This document shows positions 6,337-11,476 of a stretch of 11,476 bases of DNA, one piece after another. The notes below the pieces were generated by a model. That model was not told where the DNA came from and searched no databases. It saw nothing but the letters and a program-made list of their open reading frames with translations. The position numbers and the translations under genes were made by a program. This DNA is from J088 sp003695505 [NCBI: Candidatus Dadabacteria bacterium] (GTDB taxonomy: Bacteria; J088): positions 1 to 11,476 of the forward strand of contig RFIY01000240.1 of NCBI GenBank assembly GCA_003695505.1. The letters run 5' to 3'. Positions within the stretch are counted from its first letter, which is position 1; every line of letters begins with the position of its first letter.

Positions 6337-7635
6337 TCAGCAGGTCGCTGAAGCTTCCAGCCACGTGCCGGGTTCTGCGGCCGGGAGGCCGATTCTTGGA
6401 CGCGTGGCCGTCTGGCGTGCCCAGAGAAGCTGCACGTCGCCAAGATAACCGGATGCGAATCCAGCCGCGCAGTAGTTGAGATAGTAGCGCCAGATGCGCC
6501 AGAAGCGGTCGTCGAATCCGCGGCGTCCGCGAATCTCCGGCCAGGAAGCGGAAAAGCGCCGATCCCATTCGCGCAACGTCCGCGCGTAGTGCGGGCCGAT
6601 ATCCTCCAGATGGATCAGCCGGCAGTCGGCCATCGCGCGCGCCGCTTCGGCAAGCACGCTGACCGACGGGATCACACTGCCGGGAAAAACATACTTCTGG
6701 ATCATATCGAGTTCCCGGATGTGCTGCTCATAACGATCGTCATTGAGTACGATCGCCTGAACAAGCGCCAGCCCGTCGTCCGCCAACAGGCGGTCCAGCG
6801 TTCGGAAATAGGTCGGAAGCCCTTCGCGGCCGACGGCTTCGATCATTTCGATCGAAACGATCCGGTCGTAACGTCCCTTCAGGTCACGATAGTCCTCGAA
6901 CAGCACCGTCACGCGGTCCGCGCATCCGAGACGTTGAATCCGTTCGGTGGCGAACGCATGTTGCGCCGGGGAAATCGTCGTTGTCGTCACGCGACAGCCA
7001 TACTTCGCCGCAGCCCAGGCCGCCATCGCTCCCCAGCCGGTCCCGATTTCGAGCAGATGGTGTTCCGACGTCAGGCCCAGTTTGCGGCAGATATGATCAA
7101 GCTTGCGCACCTGGGCGGTCTCCAGGGATTCGTGTTCGTTGTCCCAGATGGCGCAAGAGTACATCATCGTCGCATCGAGCATCCGGGCGTAGAAATCGTT
7201 CCCAAGATCATAGTGCGCCTCGATGTTGCGCCGGGCGCCACGGCGTGTATTGCGATTGCGCCACTGCGCAAACCGCTGGATGCGGCCGACCAGCCACCCG
7301 CCGCCACGTTCGAGCTCGGCAACCGCCGAGCCGCTGGCGAACAGCGTGAACAGTCGCTCGAGATCGGCGCATTCCCAGTCGCCGTCAATCCAGCTTTCGG
7401 CGAGGCCAAGCGTCCCGCCGAGTGCGACGCGGCGGTAGAAGCGCGGCCGTCGCACATCAATCCAGACCGGCGCGGCATCGCCTGCTCCGAGCTGCACGGC
7501 GCCCGCCTCATCGGCGATCACCAGCGGACCCGGCGCGATGCGGCCAAGTTCTTCCAGGACGCGGTTGCGAAAGAGGCGATCGACCGATCGCATGCGTTCG
7601 GGTACGCGAAGGAATTCGGGAGTTTGTTGCAGCAT
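6337..7635 (-). CDS. Cyclopropane-fatty-acid-synthase-family SAM methyltransferase
   Basis: This 432-residue protein starts at ATG 7635, with GGAGGAG 5 bases upstream. Cfa enzymes add a methylene or methyl group from S-adenosylmethionine across the double bond of unsaturated acyl chains in existing phospholipids. An N-terminal lipid-binding domain (about 15-110) precedes EAHYDLGNDFY (139-149), YSCAIW (C161), the SAM motif LLEIGTGWG (194-202), IEAVG (E266) and Y350. The E. coli bicarbonate-binding Cys, Glu and Tyr therefore appear kept, but the histidine of LLHTIG is replaced by Gln293 (LVQAIV). It is the last gene of the four-gene operon, 18 bases after the DUF1365 gene. The Gln variant fits the branch linked to DUF1365 proteins, which includes acyl methylases such as UfaM of the furan fatty acid pathway as far as I recall, so the product could be a methylated rather than cyclopropane chain. 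Confidence 0.92.
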   Translation of the reverse strand: MLQQTPEFLRVPERMRSVDRLFRNRVLEELGRIAPGPLVIADEAGAVQLGAGDAAPVWIDVRRPRFYRRVALGGTLGLAESWIDGDWECADLERLFTLFASGSAVAELERGGGWLVGRIQRFAQWRNRNTRRGARRNIEAHYDLGNDFYARMLDATMMYSCAIWDNEHESLETAQVRKLDHICRKLGLTSEHHLLEIGTGWGAMAAWAAAKYGCRVTTTTISPAQHAFATERIQRLGCADRVTVLFEDYRDLKGRYDRIVSIEMIEAVGREGLPTYFRTLDRLLADDGLALVQAIVLNDDRYEQHIRELDMIQKYVFPGSVIPSVSVLAEAARAMADCRLIHLEDIGPHYARTLREWDRRFSASWPEIRGRRGFDDRFWRIWRYYLNYCAAGFASGYLGDVQLLWARQTATRPRIGLPAAEPGTWLEASATC

Positions 7636-7653
7636 GGTTTCTCCTCCGTGCGT

Positions 7654-8457
7654 TCAGGCCGCGTCGTGCATGCGCGGCGGCTGGCTGTGATCGACGACCG
7701 TCCGGCCGGCCGTCGATCCGGGATACTCGAGGTAGCGCACACCCTTCAGGCGCAACCACAACGCGTGCGCATAGATGCGGGCGATGATCTGGACGGTCTG
7801 CAGTGGATAACGAACGAGCAGGCCCGCCATCGCGCCTCGTGTGATCGGGCGGCGGCGCAGTTCAAGCAGCGCGGTGAACAGCGGACGGCCGTCTTCGAGG
7901 TTGCGCATCGCGATCGTGAGCGCTTCGCCGGGCCGGCCGATGGTCCAGTCGTATTCCTGGGCCAGCGGCATGAACGGCGACACATGGAAGGGCTTGGCGA
8001 AACGGTGCCGGCTGAATGGACCATTCGCCGCAGGCAGGACGATCTGATGACGCTCGCCCCAGGGTGTGTTGGTGATGTCGGCCACCGTCGCGCAATGTTG
8101 TTCATGGCGGTCGAACAAGTAGTAGAACACGACCGGATTGAACACATAGCCGAAATAACGCAGGTGCCCGAGCATCCGGACAGGGCCTTCGGGCCGCACG
8201 CCGCAGGCCTCGGCGACCGTATCGCGTACGGTATCCGCCAGCGAGACCCGTGGATCGCCGAAGTAATCTTCGCGCCGGAATCGTCCCGGTGCCGGCCGGC
8301 GCCCGGACCACAGCGGCAGACGGTCAAGCAACGACGGAAGCTCGTCCAGATCCATGTAGAGCATGAAGGTGCGCCAGCGGAATCCGTGCCGCACGGGCGC
8401 GAACCGCTGATGGCGAATCGTGCCTTCGTAGATTGCGGAGGTCGTGCTGAGCATCAT
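7654..8457 (-). CDS. DUF1365 family protein
   Basis: I take ATG 8457 as the start (267 residues): it overlaps the TGA of the preceding oxidoreductase gene as ATGA, a usual coupled junction. A GTG at 8487 in the same frame is possible but would overlap by 34 bases. DUF1365 has no assigned reaction. Diagnostic blocks are present: DYFGDP (64-69), RYFGYVFNPVVFYYLF (about 100-115), ITNTPWGERH (about 128-137) and KPFHVSPFMPLAQEYDW (155-171). These proteins are nearly always found beside an FAD amine-oxidase-type gene and a Cfa-type gene, exactly as here, which suggests a shared step on membrane acyl chains. The aromatic core (YVFNPVVFYYLF) could be membrane-associated. I do not claim a catalytic role. 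Confidence 0.9.
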   Translation of the reverse strand: MMLSTTSAIYEGTIRHQRFAPVRHGFRWRTFMLYMDLDELPSLLDRLPLWSGRRPAPGRFRREDYFGDPRVSLADTVRDTVAEACGVRPEGPVRMLGHLRYFGYVFNPVVFYYLFDRHEQHCATVADITNTPWGERHQIVLPAANGPFSRHRFAKPFHVSPFMPLAQEYDWTIGRPGEALTIAMRNLEDGRPLFTALLELRRRPITRGAMAGLLVRYPLQTVQIIARIYAHALWLRLKGVRYLEYPGSTAGRTVVDHSQPPRMHDAA

Positions 8458-9725
8458 GCCGCTGCTCGCCGGGTGTGGATCGCCCACAGGGCATCGGCGG
8501 CTTCGTAGCCGCTGCGCAACCCGTCTTCGTGGAATCCGAACCCCCAGTACGCGCCGGCAAAAAACGTTCGCCCGCAGTGCAGTTCGTCGCGCCTGCGCTG
8601 TGCCGCGATGGCCGCCGCGTCAAAGATCGGATGTTCGTAATCGATCACTTCGACGATGTGATCCGGATGAACGAGGTCTTCGCGATTCAGCGTCACGAAG
8701 TAACGCTCGGGCCCTGGCAGCGACTGCAGGCGTGTCATGTCGTACGTGACGCTGACGGGAACGCCTTCGGACGCGGGGATCCGGTAGTTCCAGCTCGCCC
8801 AGGCGCGACGGCGCTGCGGCATCGCGGTTGCATCGGTATGCAGGATCGCCCGGTTTTTCTGATAGCGGATCGCACCGAGCACGTCGCGTTCGACTGGATC
8901 CGCATCGGAAAGAAGGCGAAGCGCCTGATCGCTGTGCGTTGCAACGATGACGTAGTCGAACCGCTGTGTTTCGCCTTTGTCGGTACGCAACAGCACGCCA
9001 TCGCGCTGACGCCGGAGCGAGACAACGCCTTCATCGCGCCGCACGACGACGTCGTCCATCGCACGGTACAACGCATCGACGTACTGGCGCGACCCGCCGC
9101 GCACGACCCGCCACTGCGGCTGACCCGAAGCCTGAAGCATTCGGTGATTGCGCATGAATCGCACCATCGTTACGACAGGAAATTCGAGAACATTCCGGGC
9201 GGTCGCCGACCAGATCGCCGCCGCCATCGGGATGACGAACCAGTCACGGAACCACTCGCTGTAGCCGTTCGCCTCCAGGTACTCGGCCACCGTCCTGTCG
9301 GCCGGTTCACCGGCCAGAATCTCTTCCGCCTCCCTACCGAAGCGAAGAAAGTCCCGCCAGACACGCAAGAACCGCGGGTCGAACAGGCGCCGCCGCTGCG
9401 CGAACAGCCCGTTGACGTTTCGCGTGCTGTATTCCAGTCCGGTTCGCTCGCAGGAGACGCCGAAACTCATGTCCGAGGCCTGCGTTGCGACCTTCAGTTC
9501 CGCCAGCAACTGCGTGAACAGGGGATAATTCGTTTCGTTGTAAACGATGAATCCCGTGTCGACCGGCAGAGGTTCGCCCGTCCGGTCAACCAGAGACGTC
9601 CGGGTGTGACCGCCCAGGCGCGCCTGCTGCTCGAAGAGCGTCAACGCAGCACGTCCGCGCAGGCGCCATGCGGCGCCGTTCCCGGCGATGCCGGCGCCGA
9701 TGATCGCTACCTGTGGTCGCATCAT
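8454..9725 (-). CDS. FAD-dependent amine-oxidase-type oxidoreductase (fatty acid desaturase candidate)
   Basis: This 423-residue protein starts at ATG 9725, overlapping the upstream TGA as ATGA. The N-terminal Rossmann motif is VAIIGAGIAGNGAAW (GxGxxG at 10-15) with the ribose-binding acidic residue E32, then LGGHTRT (37-43). A C-terminal FAD motif reads FFAGAYWGFGFHEDGLRSG (388-406). This is the flavin amine oxidase/phytoene-desaturase superfamily, specifically the branch annotated as NAD/FAD-binding protein that travels with DUF1365 and Cfa genes. In Rhodobacter sphaeroides a newly described desaturase (UfaD) acts on a methylated acyl chain after the methylase UfaM in furan fatty acid synthesis. 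This protein is a candidate for a comparable step, but I cannot confirm orthology. It is gene two of the operon. No signal peptide is seen, so a cytoplasmic, membrane-facing enzyme is likely. Confidence 0.88.
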   Translation of the reverse strand: MMRPQVAIIGAGIAGNGAAWRLRGRAALTLFEQQARLGGHTRTSLVDRTGEPLPVDTGFIVYNETNYPLFTQLLAELKVATQASDMSFGVSCERTGLEYSTRNVNGLFAQRRRLFDPRFLRVWRDFLRFGREAEEILAGEPADRTVAEYLEANGYSEWFRDWFVIPMAAAIWSATARNVLEFPVVTMVRFMRNHRMLQASGQPQWRVVRGGSRQYVDALYRAMDDVVVRRDEGVVSLRRQRDGVLLRTDKGETQRFDYVIVATHSDQALRLLSDADPVERDVLGAIRYQKNRAILHTDATAMPQRRRAWASWNYRIPASEGVPVSVTYDMTRLQSLPGPERYFVTLNREDLVHPDHIVEVIDYEHPIFDAAAIAAQRRRDELHCGRTFFAGAYWGFGFHEDGLRSGYEAADALWAIHTRRAAA

Positions 9726-10762
9726 GCCACCTCACGGGTCGACATCGGAATCACACGCGCGCCGCGTACGGGACGAAGACGGTAGTGGCCCACGCCCCAC
9801 TCGGCGCCACCGCGGAAGCCAAACATCTCCGCGCACGCCATAAAAAAGATGCGCCAACGTTGCAACCACAGCGAAGCATCGCGCGGGCCATAAACACCGG
9901 CGAACAGCTCCAGGACTTCGTCGCGATGGGCATCGAGGTTCCGCAGCCACGCTTCGGCGGTTTTCTGATAGTGCCAGCCGGGCAGAAACTCTTCCTGCGC
10001 AACCGCCACCAGATCCGGAAATCGCTGAAAGACCCCATAGTCGGGCATCAGGCCCCCCGTGAAAAAGTACTTCGCCATCCAGTCGGTCGCATCGCGAACC
10101 TCGTAGGGGTAGCAGAAGTGCCGATGGCAGAAGATGTGGATGAACATCTCGCCGTCTTCCGCAAGCCAGTTGCCGCAGCGACGCAGAAGCTCCTGCCAGT
10201 TGCGCATGTGTTCGAACATTTCCACCGAAACGATCCGGTCGAAACGTTCACCGGGATCGAAATCGTTCATATCCGCGGTCACGATATCGATGTTGTCGAG
10301 GCCTTCCTGGGCGGCCACCGCAAGGATGTAGTCGCGTTGCGCGGTCGAGTTGGACACCGCCACGATCCGGGCATCGCGAAAACGCGCCGCCATCGTCAGC
10401 GTCAGCGAGCCCCATCCGCAACCGAGCTCGAGAATCCGTTGGCCGTTCGCGAGCCGCGCCGCGGCCATCGTGCGCTCGAGCATCTTTTCTTCTGCCTGCG
10501 CAAGTGTCTCGTCGCCATCCGGCCAGTATGCGCTGCTGTATTTGCGGTGCGGTCCGAGCACCAGTTCGAAAAACCGCGGCGGAAGTTCGTAATGTTGTTC
10601 ATTCGCCGCATCCGTGTGCAGCGCCACCGGTCCTTCGACCAGCAACCGCTCCTCGCCGGGCTGGCGGCACTGTTCTTTCAGGCGCAAGCGACAGTTCCAG
10701 CGAATTGCGGCGCGGATCGCCGCGTCCGGGACCAGATTTCGTTTCAGTAAAGCGTCGATCAT
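9722..10762 (-). CDS. Coclaurine-N-methyltransferase-like / Cfa-family SAM methyltransferase
   Basis: I place the start at ATG 10762 (346 residues) because AGGAGG (10768-10773) lies exactly 5 bases before it; the in-frame ATGATG at 10793-10798 has no such site. The class I SAM fold shows EQHYELP (55-61), KYSSAYW (74-80), ILELGCGWGSL (110-120), VSVEMFEHM (178-186), FIHIFCHR (207-214), FFTGGLMPD (233-241) and GWHYQKT (262-268). This pattern, including the FFTGG-MP block, is closer to plant coclaurine N-methyltransferases than to E. coli Cfa, and it lacks the N-terminal lipid-binding domain. The Cfa bicarbonate cysteine is replaced by S77. Its bacterial substrate is not known to me. Being first in an operon with three lipid-modifying genes suggests an acyl chain or a lipid headgroup. 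It is divergent from the B12-type regulator. Confidence 0.88.
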   Translation of the reverse strand: MIDALLKRNLVPDAAIRAAIRWNCRLRLKEQCRQPGEERLLVEGPVALHTDAANEQHYELPPRFFELVLGPHRKYSSAYWPDGDETLAQAEEKMLERTMAAARLANGQRILELGCGWGSLTLTMAARFRDARIVAVSNSTAQRDYILAVAAQEGLDNIDIVTADMNDFDPGERFDRIVSVEMFEHMRNWQELLRRCGNWLAEDGEMFIHIFCHRHFCYPYEVRDATDWMAKYFFTGGLMPDYGVFQRFPDLVAVAQEEFLPGWHYQKTAEAWLRNLDAHRDEVLELFAGVYGPRDASLWLQRWRIFFMACAEMFGFRGGAEWGVGHYRLRPVRGARVIPMSTREVA

Positions 10763-10833
10763 CGCGACCTCCTGCAGTTGTCGATTCGTGTTCATCATGA
10801 TCTTGGCATATATCGCTCATTAATGCAAGTTCG

Positions 10834-10879
10834 ATCGGTTTTTTGTGGATTAAGAAATATTATTTGTTGTTAAACCGAT
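10834..10879. repeat. ATCGGTTT / AAACCGAT inverted repeat between the divergent genes
   Basis: ATCGGTTT (10834-10841) and AAACCGAT (10872-10879) are perfect 8-base inverted arms, 30 bases apart. The right arm sits in the spacer of the regulator's own promoter; the left arm faces the methyltransferase operon. One pair of sites could control both directions. Confidence 0.45.
10855..10879 (+). promoter_or_regulatory. Composite motif shared with the fasciclin promoter, candidate operator
   Basis: AAATATTAT (10855-10863), then 8 bases, then AAACCGAT (10872-10879). In the fasciclin promoter the same arrangement occurs at 3069-3077 and 3086-3093 (AAAACGAT): 9 of 9 and 7 of 8 matches with identical spacing. 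Two promoters of one island sharing such a block suggests a common regulator. Confidence 0.5.
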
Positions 10880-10894
10880 TAAGTGTGCTATGAT
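10867..10894 (+). promoter_or_regulatory. Candidate promoter of the B12-type regulator gene
   Basis: TTGTTA (10867-10872), a 16-base spacer, then TATGAT (10889-10894) preceded by TGC, an extended -10 with five of six consensus matches. Transcription would start at about 10901, on or next to the ATG at 10902, which would explain the absence of a ribosome-binding site. The AAACCGAT arm lies between the two boxes, pointing to autoregulation. Confidence 0.5.
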
Positions 10895-10901
10895 GAACCT
10901 T

Positions 10902-11476
10902 ATGAAGAAAGCCACTACAGATCCACTGCTGACCTCAAGTGAAGCCGCGACGCTACTCGACTGCCACGAGTCCACGATCAAGCGCTTCTGCGATTCGGGG
11001 CTGCTTTCGTTTCAGCGGACGCCCGGCGGGCACAGGCGCATCCCGCTGGACTCGCTCCTGGCATTCGCCCGGGAATCCGGACAACCCCTCACGCTCCCGC
11101 TGCTCGACATGGGCGAGCACGCGGCAACCTTCTGGCATGCCTGGCAGGCCTTCCGTGCATCGGAGACAACGCTGCTGGTCGACCTGATGGAACAGTGGCT
11201 GCTCAGTCACGCACTCGATCTGATCGCGCCGACCATGCGACTGCTCGCTCAGCAGGAACAGATCGAACTCGCCGACGTCTTCGATGACCTGATCCAGCCC
11301 CTGATGGCAAGGATCGGCGACCGGTGGGCCGCCGGGCGTCTCACCGTCGCCCAGGAGCATCTCTATTCGCATGTGATCGAACAGGGACTGTTCATCCTGG
11401 CCGAAGCCAGACGCCGGCTTGGCGCAGCGTACGAATCGGTCGTGCGCAAGCGCGCGCTCGTCGCCTGCGCCGAAGG
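10902..11476 (+). CDS. litR: LitR/CarH-type B12-dependent light-responsive transcription regulator, N-terminal part
   Basis: Open to the right edge; 191 residues are visible from ATG 10902. In-frame ATGs at 10890 and 10893 are alternatives, but the promoter's -10 covers them. Residues 9-57 form a winged helix-turn-helix: LLTSSEAATLLDC, STIKRFCDSGLL, then RTPGGHRRIPLDSLLAF. The GGHRR wing is typical of excisionase/BldC-like heads rather than the usual MerR head. Residues about 85-175 match the four-helix light-sensing bundle of CarH, with the W-x9-E-H signature exact at W142, E152 and H153, where adenosylcobalamin packs. CarH/LitR represses in the dark as a B12-bound oligomer and lets go when light breaks the Co-C bond. 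The cobalamin domain with the lower-ligand histidine lies beyond the window. It is divergent from the methyltransferase operon. The gene symbol is given by family, not by proven orthology. Confidence 0.85.
   Translation, partial: MKKATTDPLLTSSEAATLLDCHESTIKRFCDSGLLSFQRTPGGHRRIPLDSLLAFARESGQPLTLPLLDMGEHAATFWHAWQAFRASETTLLVDLMEQWLLSHALDLIAPTMRLLAQQEQIELADVFDDLIQPLMARIGDRWAAGRLTVAQEHLYSHVIEQGLFILAEARRRLGAAYESVVRKRALVACAE

Larger units (their letters stand above)
10819..10882 (+). repeat. ATTAA direct repeats at about 30-base period in the divergent promoter region
   Basis: ATTAA occurs at 10819-10823, 10849-10853 and 10878-10882, giving steps of 30 and 29 bases. The last two copies share a longer heptamer, GATTAAG (10848-10854 and 10877-10883). 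Direct repeats suit a DNA-binding domain that binds head to tail, as BldC-type heads do. ATTAA is short, so chance cannot be excluded in an AT-rich stretch. Confidence 0.4.

Noticed and set aside
6589-8508. A 639-codon open frame on the + strand
   Set aside because: It lies opposite the Cfa-family and DUF1365 genes, whose motifs are unmistakable, and its own translation is rich in Arg, His and Gln with no family resemblance; it is a shadow of high GC codon use.
8475-9785. A 436-codon open frame on the + strand
   Set aside because: Antisense to the FAD oxidoreductase gene with its clear GxGxxG motif; no recognisable protein pattern.
9713-10750. A 345-codon open frame on the + strand
   Set aside because: Antisense to the methyltransferase gene at 9722-10762; low-complexity basic translation.
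10763-10798. ATG 10798 as the start of the first operon methyltransferase
   Set aside because: No ribosome-binding site, whereas ATG 10762 has AGGAGG at ideal distance; the extra 12 residues do not look like part of the fold.
10953-11372. A 139-codon open frame on the - strand
   Set aside because: Antisense to the B12-type regulator, whose helix-turn-helix and W-x9-E-H motif are clear.

Overview
The window comes from a GC-rich, Gram-negative and probably proteobacterial chromosome; a gammaproteobacterium is my best guess, with low confidence. The evidence is two lipobox-type lipoproteins, Cfa-type lipid enzymes, and long GC-driven shadow frames opposite the real genes. I see no tRNA, rRNA, CRISPR array, insertion sequence or phage gene.

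Layout. (1) 1-750 is the 3' end of a penicillin-acylase-family (peptidase S45) gene on the + strand. (2) 755-1412 on the - strand is a two-gene module: a small 63-residue protein overlapping a MNT/AbiEii-like nucleotidyltransferase, which resembles an uncharacterised toxin-antitoxin-like pair. (3) From 1441 to the right edge runs one coherent island. It contains a class I CPD photolyase (-), then divergently a three-domain fasciclin lipoprotein, a Blc-type lipocalin lipoprotein and a PlsC-type acyltransferase (all +). Converging on these is a tightly packed four-gene - strand operon: a coclaurine-N-methyltransferase/Cfa-like methyltransferase, an FAD amine-oxidase-type oxidoreductase, a DUF1365 protein and a Cfa-family methyltransferase. 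Divergent from that operon, and cut by the right edge, is a regulator with an excisionase/BldC-like DNA-binding head and the W-x9-E-H motif of the CarH/LitR adenosylcobalamin photoreceptors.

How it fits together. Photolyase, lipocalin, Cfa-like enzymes, DUF1365, a flavin oxidoreductase and a B12-dependent light sensor recur together in LitR/CarH-type light-response loci of non-phototrophic bacteria. My reading is a light or photo-oxidative stress island. The regulator would hold the promoters off in the dark and release them when light destroys its cobalamin. The outputs would repair UV-damaged DNA and methylate, desaturate or remodel membrane acyl chains, with two outer-membrane lipoproteins at the envelope. 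No carotenoid gene lies inside the window.

The most notable non-coding signal is a composite motif, AAATATTAT-N8-AAA[A/C]CGAT, present with identical spacing in the fasciclin promoter and in the regulator's own promoter. It lies among inverted and direct repeats and is a good candidate for the regulator's operator. The regulator's BldC-like head in place of a standard MerR head is the most unusual protein feature.
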